38,481 nucleotides of DNA, taken from contig NZ_JBHMFD010000031.1 of the NCBI RefSeq assembly GCF_042427575.1, positions 1 through 38,481 on the forward strand, given 5' to 3'. Under the pieces are notes generated by a model. It was not told the DNA's origin and made no database searches. It saw only the letters and a program-made list of their open reading frames with translations. Source of the stretch: Bergeyella porcorum. GTDB lineage: Bacteria > Bacteroidota > Bacteroidia > Flavobacteriales > Weeksellaceae. Every line of letters begins with the position of its first letter. The stretch's first letter is position 1. The position numbers and the translations under genes are program-made. This document shows, in pieces, positions 8,465-17,367 of this stretch.

Positions 8465-10540
8465 ATGAAAAAGAATATTATCATCCTATCCTCATTATGC
8501 TTTGGTATTTTGGGGTATGCACAGGAGGCAGATTCTACTGCAAAGACCAAAGAAATACAAGAAATCATCATCAAATCTCAGCGTAAAAAGCAGTTTTCTG
8601 ACCACGCTTCCTATTCTTTTGATAAAGAAGCTATAGCAAAAGCAAGACATTCTAAGGACTTAATAATTTCTCTTCCTGAACTACAGCTTGACCCAGTGTC
8701 TAATAGAGTTTCCAGTATCAAGGGCGGTAGAGTTCTATTGCTAATTAATGGCGTTGAAGCTACGGATATGCAGTTTAGTGCCGTAGCACCTGAAAATGTA
8801 GTCCGTGTAGAATATTTTGATATTGTTCCTACTCGATGGGAAGGAAAGGCGGACACGGTGGTTAATATGATTACTCGCAATCCTGAAAATGGTTTAACCT
8901 ATGGTATAGATACTATGGGAGCTTTTACCACAGGTTTTTTTGATGCACAAGCTTACGCTAGCCACACTCGTGGAAAACACGATTTTGGGATGGAATACGC
9001 ATTCTCGCTCAGAGATTATGATAATAGGCAAAACCATAACTCCTATGAATATTCACTAAATAGTATAAAGTACAAATCCACAGAGAAAGAAAGAGACCAT
9101 TTTGGTTATACGGTTCAAGACATAGCTTTAAGATATACCTACTTAAATCCCGAAAAAGAAACTTTTCAAGCTAAATTAAACCTAAATATTATGGATAATT
9201 TTAGCAAAGGTAATGGAGAAAGTATGTTCGAACAGGGTAGTGTATCCACTATAAATAATACAAAGGAATACCTATCAGGAAAATATTTAAAACCTACTTT
9301 GGATTTATATTATTCCAAACATATAACTAAAAAAGATGAATTAGTTATCAATTTCGTAGGCTCTATATATGATAATAAGACTTATCAAAATAATAGAGAA
9401 TGGATTGTTTCTACAGGTGTGGATATATTTAATAATGATATGTCCCTAACATCTAAACAAAAATCATTTGTAGGAGAGGTGGCTCATTATCATAACTTTG
9501 GAAAATCAAAATTAAATACAGGATATCGAATTAGTAATAACTCCATAACCAATAATCTTTCTAATCTAGCTGGAAAAAGTCAGTTTGATGTCAATTATTT
9601 AGAACAATATTTTTACTCTGAAATTTCAGGAAGAAAGAATAAATTGATGTATAGATTAGGAGTAGGACTTACAAATATTCATAACAAAAGTGCAGAAAGT
9701 ACTTTTAATGATTGGACTTTTACCCCCAAACTGGTCTTAGGTTATTCTTTGAAAAATAATAAGACCATAAGGTTTACCAGTTCGTATAAACCGAGTAGCC
9801 CAACGAGTTCCCAGCTCAGTCCAAATATTGTAAATGTGGCACCTAATATTATAAAAAAAGGAAATCCTTTATTAAAATCTGAAAAATCTTGGATCAATAA
9901 TTTGGTTTTCTCTTATAATTCAAAATACTTTGATTTTAATACTACTATTGGGACTACCTATATAGATAGAATGGCAAATCAGTATTATGTCTTAGACAGC
10001 AACTTTGGAGGGTATGCTCTAACCTATCAAAATGCAGATTTTTATCAAAATTACCGATGGGAGTTCAGTGGAAATATTAAACCTTTTGGAAACCAAATTC
10101 TAAAAATAGGAGCTTATTTAAGACCTACTTCTGAGATTATTAAGCTAGAAAATGGAACGAAACTGAAAAATACTTATGTGAAAAATCATTTCAATATTAC
10201 ATCTCAGTATAAAAAAATGTTTTTACAATATCAGTTCAATATTCCAACCTATTCCATAGATGGAGCATTTCTATCCACAGAAGAAAACAAAAATCATTTG
10301 GCAATGGGATATGCTCACGGAAACTGGGTTTTTAAAGGAGGTATGTTTTGGATAGGTATGCCATCTAGATACAAAATCAAAAGTCAAAATGAAAGTTTAG
10401 TAAATCAGATAGTAGATACTAAAATTTTTAATAATAAAAATATGATATTTTTAGGGATTAGTTATAATTTTTCTCGTGGAAAAACCACAGAAGTCGATAA
10501 AAAATTAGAAAACGAAACCGCCGAAGCATCAAGATTTTAA
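8465..10540 (+). CDS. TonB-receptor-like outer-membrane barrel of the RiPP cassette
   Basis: 691 aa with signal peptide MKKNIIILSSLCFGILGYA cleaved before QEADS. Residues ~30-135 form a plug-like domain: KEIQEIIIKSQRKK opening, a VLLLINGV strand, and NVVRVEYFDIVP corresponding to the IERIEV element of TonB plugs. About 550 residues of beta-barrel strands follow. There is no carboxypeptidase-like N-terminal domain and no clear TonB box. It sits between the lipoprotein and the precursor gene. I infer a role in moving the mature peptide across the outer membrane, or in recognising it; a general OMP_b-brl_3-type receptor captured into the operon is the alternative. Confidence 0.8.
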   Translation: MKKNIIILSSLCFGILGYAQEADSTAKTKEIQEIIIKSQRKKQFSDHASYSFDKEAIAKARHSKDLIISLPELQLDPVSNRVSSIKGGRVLLLINGVEATDMQFSAVAPENVVRVEYFDIVPTRWEGKADTVVNMITRNPENGLTYGIDTMGAFTTGFFDAQAYASHTRGKHDFGMEYAFSLRDYDNRQNHNSYEYSLNSIKYKSTEKERDHFGYTVQDIALRYTYLNPEKETFQAKLNLNIMDNFSKGNGESMFEQGSVSTINNTKEYLSGKYLKPTLDLYYSKHITKKDELVINFVGSIYDNKTYQNNREWIVSTGVDIFNNDMSLTSKQKSFVGEVAHYHNFGKSKLNTGYRISNNSITNNLSNLAGKSQFDVNYLEQYFYSEISGRKNKLMYRLGVGLTNIHNKSAESTFNDWTFTPKLVLGYSLKNNKTIRFTSSYKPSSPTSSQLSPNIVNVAPNIIKKGNPLLKSEKSWINNLVFSYNSKYFDFNTTIGTTYIDRMANQYYVLDSNFGGYALTYQNADFYQNYRWEFSGNIKPFGNQILKIGAYLRPTSEIIKLENGTKLKNTYVKNHFNITSQYKKMFLQYQFNIPTYSIDGAFLSTEENKNHLAMGYAHGNWVFKGGMFWIGMPSRYKIKSQNESLVNQIVDTKIFNNKNMIFLGISYNFSRGKTTEVDKKLENETAEASRF

Positions 10541-10649
10541 AGGTATGGTTTAAACATTTGTTGGAAGTAGTGCGCAATACTGAAAATGGATGTATAAATA
10601 CCGCTTTCATTAAAGCAAAAATTATTTATTAATTTAAAAGTTAATTAAA

Positions 10650-10859
10650 ATGAACAACACAAAATCAAAATTCGAAGTTCTTGTTTCCAAAATGGAAATG
10701 TTAAATGAAACAGAGAAAGGTAAATTAAAAGGAGGTTTTACTACATTACTAAGCGTAAGCGAATCTAATGAAGGAACAAATGTAATATGTCCCAAAAATT
10801 TCATTTGTATTAAAAAGCCAAAAGATCCTGAAGTTCCAAAAGAAGAAACCATCGGATAG
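10650..10859 (+). CDS. GG-leader RiPP/bacteriocin precursor peptide
   Basis: 69 aa. The leader contains VSKMEMLNETEKGKLKGG, matching the double-glycine leader of the Bacteroidales-type radical-SAM-modified precursors (my recollection of the GG-Bacteroidales natural-product precursor family). Cleavage after GG (residues 28-29) would release a core of about 40 residues starting FTTLLSVSESN. The core has just two Cys, in CPKNFIC, and a Pro/Lys/Glu-rich tail (KKPKDPEVPKEETIG). It is followed directly by the maturase and a C39-peptidase exporter. The modification (thioether, disulfide or other) cannot be read from the sequence. The 109-base gap from the barrel gene holds no clear TAnnTTTG promoter. 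Confidence 0.8.
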   Translation: MNNTKSKFEVLVSKMEMLNETEKGKLKGGFTTLLSVSESNEGTNVICPKNFICIKKPKDPEVPKEETIG

Positions 10860-10875
10860 TTCAATTTAATCAACC

Positions 10876-10901
10876 AAGGACTTGAAACTTTTCAAGTCCT
10901 T
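10876..10901 (+). terminator. Hairpin between precursor and maturase (attenuator or processing site)
   Basis: AAGGACTTGAAA-CT-TTTCAAGTCCTT, a perfect 12-bp stem, 16 bases after the precursor stop and 19 before the maturase ATG. No T-tract follows, so it is more likely a 3'-stabilising or partial terminator that keeps precursor mRNA in excess than a full terminator. Confidence 0.7.
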
Positions 10902-10920
10902 GCTAATAAAAAATTAAATT

Positions 10921-12231
10921 ATGAAAGCAAGTGCATACAATATATTTTTCTCATATGAAGATAAAATCATAGGGTACAATGCTGTTTCGGATAATTTTAT
11001 TATTCTCGAAAAAATAGTTTACGACCTATTTCAAGCCTCTATATATGAAAATAAATTATTAGAACTACCTAATTATCACGAAACTCTTTATAGCAATCTT
11101 CTATCAAATGGTTTTATTATTGATAGTAACACAAATGAGTTAGAATTAATAAAAAATATCAGCTATGAAACAGATTTTAATGAAGAAACTTTTGAGTTAA
11201 TCATTAATCCTACAATGAATTGTAATTTCAAATGCTGGTATTGCTACGAAACTCATATAAAAAAATCTAAAATGACAGAGGATACCATTAAGAATATTGT
11301 AAAATATGTTGAGAATATCCTTGTTGAGAAAAAAGGTAAATTGAAAAACTTCAGATTAGATTGGTTTGGAGGTGAACCACTATTATATTTTCACGCTACG
11401 ATTCTCCCATTATTGGAAAATATAGTTCCTAAAATGAAAGAGAATAACATTACTTTTTCTTCAAATTTTACAACTAATGGTCTATTGATTAATCAGGATA
11501 TTTTAGATTTATGTAAAATTTATAATATTAACTTATTTCAAATCACACTAGATGGACATAGAGATAGACATAATGAAGTAAGATATATATCTAAAACTAA
11601 AGGTTCATATGATGAAATTGTTAGTAATATAAAATTATGTTTAAAAAATAATTTTCCCGTTTCCATTAGAATTAACATTTCAGAAGAAACAGTAAAAGAC
11701 CTTCTAAAAATAATCGATGATTTTAAGGATATTTCTGAAAATGAAAAACAATATATGTCCTTCTCCTTTCACGAAGTATGGCAAGAAGAGAAAAATTTAA
11801 CAGTTGACATCTCTGATATTGTAGATATTTATAGAGGTAATGGGTTCATATGCTCTTATAAGGGAGAAAGATCAGCATCAATAAAAAACTCTTGCTATGC
11901 GGATAAGTTAAACCAAGCGGTAATTAATTATAATGGTGAAGTTTTCAAATGTACAGCAAGAGATTTTAATTCAGAATCCAAAGAAGGCATTTTAAATAGT
12001 GAAGGAACTATCACTTGGAACGATAATTTTCAAAAAAGAATTTATAATTTAAGGTTTAAAAATAAACCTTGTTTGGAATGTAAAATACTACCTATTTGTA
12101 ATGGTGGATGCTCTCAGCATAAACTAGAACACGAAGGAAAGGACTATTGTATATTCAATTATGATGATTCTGCTAAACTAGAGATAATAAAACAAAAATT
12201 TTATTCAAGACTTCATAGTACAATAGCTTAA
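10921..12231 (+). CDS. Radical SAM/SPASM peptide maturase
   Basis: 436 aa. The [4Fe-4S]-SAM site is C101-x3-C105-x2-C108 (NCNFKCWYCYE), followed by LDWFGGEPLLY (GGE motif) and FTTNGLLI. The C-terminal SPASM/Twitch region has Cys near SCYADK, EVFKCTARDF, PCLECKILPICNGGCSQ and DYCIF, enough for auxiliary Fe-S clusters. The first ~95 residues look like a PqqD-like leader-binding region (VYDLFQAS ... SNGFII). It is expected to bind the GG leader and crosslink or otherwise modify the core peptide in the cytoplasm. The exact chemistry is unknown. The gene lies 5 bases upstream of the exporter. Confidence 0.9.
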   Translation: MKASAYNIFFSYEDKIIGYNAVSDNFIILEKIVYDLFQASIYENKLLELPNYHETLYSNLLSNGFIIDSNTNELELIKNISYETDFNEETFELIINPTMNCNFKCWYCYETHIKKSKMTEDTIKNIVKYVENILVEKKGKLKNFRLDWFGGEPLLYFHATILPLLENIVPKMKENNITFSSNFTTNGLLINQDILDLCKIYNINLFQITLDGHRDRHNEVRYISKTKGSYDEIVSNIKLCLKNNFPVSIRINISEETVKDLLKIIDDFKDISENEKQYMSFSFHEVWQEEKNLTVDISDIVDIYRGNGFICSYKGERSASIKNSCYADKLNQAVINYNGEVFKCTARDFNSESKEGILNSEGTITWNDNFQKRIYNLRFKNKPCLECKILPICNGGCSQHKLEHEGKDYCIFNYDDSAKLEIIKQKFYSRLHSTIA

Positions 12232-12236
12232 AAAAT

Positions 12237-14429
12237 ATGCGTTTTTATCATCAACACGATCAAATGGACTGCGGACCATCCTGCTTAGCGATGATCTCAT
12301 CTCGCTATGGAAAAGATTTTAATTTACAATATTTACGAGATAATTGTTTCATCACTCGGGAAGGAGTATCATTATTGGGGATTTGCGAGGCGGCAGAAAA
12401 GATTGGCTTTAAGCACATTTCAGCAAAATTAAAAATAGAAGATTTAGAGAATGAGCTTTTACCTTGTATCCTGCACTGGAATCAAAATCATTTTGTGGTT
12501 TTATACAAGATTACGAAAAATATATTTACAGGAAAATTAAGATATAAAATTGCAGACCCTGCCCACGGTTTTATCACTCTATCCGAAGAAAAATTAAAAA
12601 AATCTTGGCTTTCCGATGGAGAGAAAGGCGTAGCGTTATTCCTAGAACCAACAGAATATTTTTTCGGACAAGAACCACCAAAAGAAGAAAAGGTTTCTAT
12701 AAAATATCTTTTAAACTATTTGAAACCTTATAAGAAATCAATGGGATGGATGTTTTTTCTACTCAGTTTAGGAACATTAATCACATTGATATTTCCTATC
12801 CTTACCCAAAAATTGATAGATGATGGTGTTAATCAAAAGAACTTTTCCATTATCACCTACATTTTATTAGCTCAGTTGGCTTTTTTCTTTGGAAGTATTA
12901 TCATCAATATCTTCCGAAATTGGATAATGCTAGTAGTGGGTACTAAGATTAATATTCAAATTATTTCAGATTTTCTAAAAAAAATGCTTAGACTCCCTAT
13001 TCGTTTTTTTGATACAAAATTAATGGGGGATTTTAACCAACGCATACAAGATCACGAGCGTATAGAACACTTTTTAACATCTCAGAGTCTTCTTACAGTA
13101 TTTTCTATCATTACTTTTACTGCCTTTTTTGGTGTATTATGGTATTATGATTTTAGCATATTATTGACATATATGACACTAACTGTGGCTTCTGTATTAT
13201 GGTCATTATTTTGGATGAGAAAAAGAAAAGTATTGGATTATCAACGCTTTCAGAAGAGGAGTGAAAATCAAGAATCTATATATGAAATTATCAATGGGGT
13301 ATCCGAAATGAAACTCAACCAGTTTGAAGAGTTTAAGCGAAAAGAATGGGAAAAAATCCAGCATAAACTTTTTAAAATCAACATTCGTATTCTAAAACTG
13401 GATCAAATTCAATTATCTGGTTTTGAGTTTATCAACCAAGTTAAAAATATTATCGTAACATTTTTATCGGCTTATTTTGTTGTTCAAAATAAAATGACAC
13501 TCGGAGAACTTTTAAGTGTATCCTATATTATAGGGCAAATGAACTCTCCTGTCAGCCAGTTAATATCATTCTTCCGCTCCCTACAAGATGCAAAATTAAG
13601 TTTAAGCAGATTAAACGAGGTTCAAAATCATCAAGAAGAAGAACAAGAACACCATCAGAATCTACCTGTTTTGCAAGAACATTTTTCTAATGCTGGAATA
13701 AAAATAGATAATGTTTCTTTTCAGTATGAAGGACCACATTCTCCCTATATTCTTAAAGATATAAGCCTTAATATCCCGAAAGGAAAAATAACTGCCATCG
13801 TAGGAGCAAGTGGTAGCGGTAAAACAACGCTTTTGAAGATGCTTTTAAAGTTTTATGAACCTACCCAAGGAAAAATAAAAGTCAATGGAATAAATTTAGC
13901 GGATATTTCTCCCATTGAGCTGAGAAAAAATTGCGGAGTAGTAATGCAAGACGGTTTTATTTTTTCTGATACCATAGAAAGAAATATAGCAACGAGTGAT
14001 GAAGAAATTGATGAAGATAAACTAAAAAAATCAATGGAAATAGCCAATATAAAAACATTTGTAGAAGAGCTACCATTGGGCTTGAACACAAAAATAGGTG
14101 CTTCTGGCAATGGTGTTTCAGGTGGACAAAAACAAAGAATATTAATAGCTAGAGCAGTCTATAAAAATCCTCAATTTATCTTATTTGATGAAGCAACCTC
14201 TGCACTTGATGCTGAAAATGAAAAAATTATCCACGATAACTTACAATCTTTCTTTAAGGGAAGAACTGTCATTATAGTAGCTCATCGACTTTCCACAGTG
14301 AAAAATGCAGACCAAATCATTGTTCTAAAAAAAGGACAAATAGTAGAACAAGGTAATCACAAAGAATTAGTTTCTAAGCAGGGAGAATATTTCAACTTAG
14401 TTAAAAATCAATTAGAATTAGGAAATTAA
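12237..14429 (+). CDS. Peptidase-C39 ABC exporter for GG-leader peptides
   Basis: 730 aa with all three parts of a bacteriocin processing exporter. The N-terminal C39 protease has C12 (QMDCGPSC), H85 (WNQNHFVVLY) and D107 (IADPAHG). The middle contains about six transmembrane helices (residues ~165-450). The ATPase has Walker A GASGSGKTT (~523), signature VSGGQKQR (~626), Walker B ILFDEATSALD (~647) and H-loop VAHRLST. All catalytic residues are present, so it should be active. It cleaves after the double Gly and exports the core across the inner membrane. A separate HlyD-type adaptor is not encoded nearby, which leaves the barrel gene as a candidate outer-membrane partner. Confidence 0.93.
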   Translation: MRFYHQHDQMDCGPSCLAMISSRYGKDFNLQYLRDNCFITREGVSLLGICEAAEKIGFKHISAKLKIEDLENELLPCILHWNQNHFVVLYKITKNIFTGKLRYKIADPAHGFITLSEEKLKKSWLSDGEKGVALFLEPTEYFFGQEPPKEEKVSIKYLLNYLKPYKKSMGWMFFLLSLGTLITLIFPILTQKLIDDGVNQKNFSIITYILLAQLAFFFGSIIINIFRNWIMLVVGTKINIQIISDFLKKMLRLPIRFFDTKLMGDFNQRIQDHERIEHFLTSQSLLTVFSIITFTAFFGVLWYYDFSILLTYMTLTVASVLWSLFWMRKRKVLDYQRFQKRSENQESIYEIINGVSEMKLNQFEEFKRKEWEKIQHKLFKINIRILKLDQIQLSGFEFINQVKNIIVTFLSAYFVVQNKMTLGELLSVSYIIGQMNSPVSQLISFFRSLQDAKLSLSRLNEVQNHQEEEQEHHQNLPVLQEHFSNAGIKIDNVSFQYEGPHSPYILKDISLNIPKGKITAIVGASGSGKTTLLKMLLKFYEPTQGKIKVNGINLADISPIELRKNCGVVMQDGFIFSDTIERNIATSDEEIDEDKLKKSMEIANIKTFVEELPLGLNTKIGASGNGVSGGQKQRILIARAVYKNPQFILFDEATSALDAENEKIIHDNLQSFFKGRTVIIVAHRLSTVKNADQIIVLKKGQIVEQGNHKELVSKQGEYFNLVKNQLELGN

Positions 14430-14466
14430 TCTCTCCCAAAAACCGACCGTTTTCCGGAACTAAAAT

Positions 14467-14502
14467 AAAAGCACGGATTTTTGATTGAAATCCGTGCTTT
14501 TT
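14467..14502 (+). terminator. Rho-independent terminator of the RiPP cassette
   Basis: A 14-bp perfect stem, AAAAGCACGGATTT / AAATCCGTGCTTTT, with loop TTGATTG and a closing T-run. It lies 38 bases after the exporter stop. Confidence 0.9.
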
Positions 14503-14574
14503 ATCGTTTCTTTTAGTAGTTTTGTATATTCTAATTTTTTGGAACTCCCTTTTTCTTTATTTTATAAAAATAAT

Positions 14575-14626
14575 CCCTATTGGGTATAATTAAAATCATT
14601 TACTTATATTTGTACCCTAAAGGGTA
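14575..14626 (+). promoter_or_regulatory. hip promoter with two operator copies
   Basis: The -7 element TATATTTG spans 14605-14612, with a weak TTGG 21 bases upstream. Two copies of CCCTAnnGGGTATAA bracket it: CCCTATTGGG at 14575-14584 over the -33 region, and TACCCTAAAGGGTA at 14613-14626 over the expected transcript start. The hipB ATG follows at 14630, so the leader is very short. This is the layout expected for autorepression by HipB. Confidence 0.8.
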
Positions 14627-14629
14627 TAA

Positions 14630-14830
14630 ATGAATGTTTCCAATTTTATAAAAGAAAAACGAAAACAACTCGGCATCACCCAAATAGAATTGGCTGAAAG
14701 AGCTGGAGTTGGGCTTCGCTTTGTGCGTGAATTAGAGCAAGGAAAACAGACTGTTCGTTTGGATAAAGTCAATCAAGTATTATCCTTATTTGGGGCAGAA
14801 GTAGGAGTAACCAAAAAAATTGAGCAATGA
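14630..14830 (+). CDS. hipB: HipB-like antitoxin/repressor (Xre HTH)
   Basis: 66 aa, almost entirely a Cro/C1-type HTH: IKEKRKQLGITQIELAERAG ... VRELEQGKQTVRLDKVNQVLSLFG. It is the first gene of a three-gene unit and its stop overlaps the next start (ATGA). It should bind the paired CCCTAnnGGG sites upstream and repress the operon, probably with the downstream subunits as co-repressor. Confidence 0.88.
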   Translation: MNVSNFIKEKRKQLGITQIELAERAGVGLRFVRELEQGKQTVRLDKVNQVLSLFGAEVGVTKKIEQ

Positions 14831-15150
14831 GACAAGCACAAGTATTCTACAAAGATTTTTTGGCAGGGACAATCTCCGAAGATGAAAACGGATATACTTT
14901 TGTCTATGATGAAAATTACCTTCATCAAGAAAATGTAAAGCCTATTAGTTTGACCTTACCTTTACAGCAAGAGCCTTATCTCAGTAAGGTTTTGTTTCCA
15001 TTTTTTGATGGCTTAATCCCCGAAGGATGGCTTTTAGATATTGCCGTGAATAATTGGAAACTCAATCACAGAGACCGATTTGGGCTACTTTTGGCAATGT
15101 GCAAAGATTGTATCGGATGTGTATCTATTATTTCTAAACCCACTGAATGA
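14827..15150 (+). CDS. hipS: HipS-like protein (separate HipA N-subdomain)
   Basis: 107 aa matching only the N-terminal subdomain of HipA: VFYKDFLAGTISEDENGYTFVYDENYL, then FPFFDGLIPEGWLLD and DRFGLLLAMCKDCIGCVSI. There is no kinase core; that is in the next gene. In HipBST systems this free subdomain acts as the antitoxin. Four-base overlaps with both neighbours imply tight translational coupling. Assigned by family resemblance. Confidence 0.82.
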   Translation: MRQAQVFYKDFLAGTISEDENGYTFVYDENYLHQENVKPISLTLPLQQEPYLSKVLFPFFDGLIPEGWLLDIAVNNWKLNHRDRFGLLLAMCKDCIGCVSIISKPTE

Positions 15151-16088
15151 TGAAAAAATGCTTGTTTTGCTATAAACCATTGGATGAAGATGAGATAGAT
15201 TTTCACACTTCGTGTTCCAAAAAAATGTTTGGAACGGCAATGCCTCCTGTTTTGGATTTTGACCAAGAAGAAATAGAAAAGTTGGCAAAAAAAATCATTG
15301 TAAAAAGCATCGCAATCACAGGCGTGCAGTCCAAACTTTCATTACAATTAGAAAAAAATATAAAAGAGACACCAAGACTTACCATTGTAGGGCTTTATGG
15401 AGATTTTATTTTGAAACCACAATCAGAACAATATGCTGAACTTCCGCAAAATGAAGACCTTACAATGCATCTTGCAGAATTGATAAAAATAAAAACTGCC
15501 AAACATACGCTTATTCGTCTGAAAACAGGGGAATTAGCGTATATCACTCAGCGATTTGACCGACAAAATGGACAAAAAATAGCCGTGGAAGATTTATGTC
15601 AATTAAGTGAGAATTTAACGGAGCATAAATACCGTAGCTCCATTGAAAAAGTAGGAAAAATCGTTCATCAATTTACTGAAAATAAAGGTTTTGAAATGCA
15701 GAGGCTGTTTGAATTGGTATTATTCTGCTATTTTACGGGCAATGCAGATATGCACCTCAAAAATTTTTCCTTAATAGAAAATGCTTCTGGCGAATACCAA
15801 CTCAGCCCAGCATACGATTTACTCAACACAAAATTGGTTATTAAAGAGGATTCCGAAGAATCTGCATTGACTATTAATGGAAGAAAAAATAAATTAAAAC
15901 GAAGCGATTTTGATGCTTTGGCAGAGAATTTTGGGATTGGAGAAAAATCAAAACAAGCTATTTACAAAAGATTTCAAAAGGTACAACCCCAATGGGTAGA
16001 ATGCGTCCAAAATTCTTTTCTTTCAGCAGAAATGAAACAGCAATATTGTGTCTTTATTCAAGAAAAAATGAAGTCTTTTTTTGAATAA
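15147..16088 (+). CDS. hipT: HipT-like Ser/Thr kinase toxin (HipA C-terminal core)
   Basis: 313 aa (start 15147, or the adjacent ATG 15150). It has an N-terminal Cys cluster (CLFC ... HTSC), a Gly-rich loop ITGVQSKLSL, the HipA catalytic motif GNADMHLKNFSL with the catalytic Asp, and the metal-binding YDLLNT. All kinase landmarks are intact. HipA-family kinases phosphorylate aminoacyl-tRNA synthetases and stop translation (GltX for HipA, TrpS for HipT of E. coli O127); the target here is unknown. Split HipA genes of this type are common in Bacteroidota. Confidence 0.85.
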   Translation: MMKKCLFCYKPLDEDEIDFHTSCSKKMFGTAMPPVLDFDQEEIEKLAKKIIVKSIAITGVQSKLSLQLEKNIKETPRLTIVGLYGDFILKPQSEQYAELPQNEDLTMHLAELIKIKTAKHTLIRLKTGELAYITQRFDRQNGQKIAVEDLCQLSENLTEHKYRSSIEKVGKIVHQFTENKGFEMQRLFELVLFCYFTGNADMHLKNFSLIENASGEYQLSPAYDLLNTKLVIKEDSEESALTINGRKNKLKRSDFDALAENFGIGEKSKQAIYKRFQKVQPQWVECVQNSFLSAEMKQQYCVFIQEKMKSFFE

Positions 16089-16149
16089 ATAGCGATTTAA
16101 GGTAACTTAATTAATATGAAATGCTTTTTCCCTTTTCCAAAGTAAATCT

Positions 16150-16157
16150 TAACTTTG
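16150..16157 (+). promoter_or_regulatory. -7 element upstream of the Uma2 gene
   Basis: TAACTTTG, 15 bases before the ATG. No good -33 TTTG is present, so this is a moderate call. Confidence 0.45.
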
Positions 16158-16172
16158 TGAAAAATAAAGATT

Positions 16173-16763
16173 ATGGCAACTGTTATCACAGATATCAATC
16201 AATTAGACCTTAACGGAACTTATTCCTACGCTGATTATTTACTTTGGAGATTTAAAGAAAGAGTGGAACTTTTTAAAGGTAAAATCCTCAAAATGTCTCC
16301 AGCTCCAAACAGAAAACATCAAGAAATAACAGGAGCTTTACATATTGAGTTAGGAAATTTATTCAAAAAAAAATCTTGTAAAGTATATATAGCACCATTT
16401 GATGTAAGAATACCTATACAAAGTAAAAGAGATGAAGAAATTTTCACAGTGGTTCAGCCTGACCTCTGTATCATTTGCGACCCAAACAAATTAGATGATA
16501 GAGGTTGTGTAGGTGCTCCTGATTTAGTTATTGAAACCCTTTCCCCTGGAAACTCTAAAAAAGAAATGAAACATAAATTTGAATTATATCAAGAGGCAGG
16601 TGTAAGAGAATATTGGATTGTAGACCCTAATCAAGAAAGTGTTCTTATCAATGTTTTAGAGAACGGTAAATATATTACTCAAAATCCTATCGTTGATGAT
16701 GAAATTACTTCTATTATTTTCCCAAATGTGAAAATTCATACCAATGATATTTTTGGAACATAA
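16173..16763 (+). CDS. Uma2-family (DUF820) endonuclease-like protein
   Basis: 196 aa with the DUF820/Uma2 pattern of the PD-(D/E)xK fold: ERVELFKGKILKMSPAPNRKHQEI near the N-terminus, VVQPDLCIICDPNKL, APDLVIETLSPGNSKKEMKHKFELYQEAGVREYWIVDP. The catalytic D (QPDL), E (VIET) and a downstream Lys are in place. Uma2 proteins are abundant in genomes with many mobile elements and their substrate is not settled. The serine recombinase starts 15 bases after its stop, so the two may form one unit. Confidence 0.85.
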   Translation: MATVITDINQLDLNGTYSYADYLLWRFKERVELFKGKILKMSPAPNRKHQEITGALHIELGNLFKKKSCKVYIAPFDVRIPIQSKRDEEIFTVVQPDLCIICDPNKLDDRGCVGAPDLVIETLSPGNSKKEMKHKFELYQEAGVREYWIVDPNQESVLINVLENGKYITQNPIVDDEITSIIFPNVKIHTNDIFGT

Positions 16764-16778
16764 TTTTTCTCTCAAACG

Positions 16779-17342
16779 ATGATTTTCGGTTATGCAAGGG
16801 TTTCTACTTCGGAACAAAATATTCAGACACAGGTAGATTTACTCCAAAACTTTGGTTGCGAAAAAGTCTATACCGATGTTGCCAGTGGCGTGCGTGAGGA
16901 TAGAAAAGGTCTCAACGAAATGCTTTCTTTCCTTCGTGAAGGCGATGTAGTGGTAGTCTATAAAACCGACAGAATTTTCCGTTCCCTAAAAAATATGGTG
17001 GAGCTCATTGATTTGTTTAATCAAAAAGGCGTGTTATTCAAGAGCATTTCTGAACCTGCTTTTGATACTACTTCGGCGAATGGGAAGTTCATTATTCAAA
17101 TCTTTGGGGCAGTGGCGGAATTCGAACGAAATCTCATCTCCGAAAGAACCAAAATTGGCTTGGAGGGAGCGAGGCGAAGAAATAAGCACTTGGGCAGACC
17201 CAAAGGCATTGCAAAAGAAACTTTGGAAAAATACCAATTCGCTCTACATCTTTATGAGAATAAAAATATTCCGATTGATAAGGCGTGTAAACAAGCTGGA
17301 ATTAGTAAAACGACTTTTTATAGGGTAGAGAAAGAAAAGTAA
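16779..17342 (+). CDS. Serine recombinase (resolvase/invertase family)
   Basis: 187 aa, typical small resolvase length. The N-terminal catalytic domain has the nucleophile Ser in YARVSTSEQN, plus VYKTDRIFRSLKNM and GAVAEFERNLISERT with the catalytic Arg residues. The C-terminus has the HTH used for site binding (IDKACKQAGISKTTFYRV). It could resolve plasmid multimers or invert or integrate an element. I found no obvious crossover site next to it. Start ATG (16779) is immediately followed by the conserved IFGYARVS. Confidence 0.9.
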   Translation: MIFGYARVSTSEQNIQTQVDLLQNFGCEKVYTDVASGVREDRKGLNEMLSFLREGDVVVVYKTDRIFRSLKNMVELIDLFNQKGVLFKSISEPAFDTTSANGKFIIQIFGAVAEFERNLISERTKIGLEGARRRNKHLGRPKGIAKETLEKYQFALHLYENKNIPIDKACKQAGISKTTFYRVEKEK

Positions 17343-17367
17343 TTAATATTATCTCCATAAATATTTA

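Noticed and set aside
10540..10650. Separate promoter for the precursor gene
   Set aside because: A TTTG is present at 10557 but no TAnnTTTG lies at the right distance.
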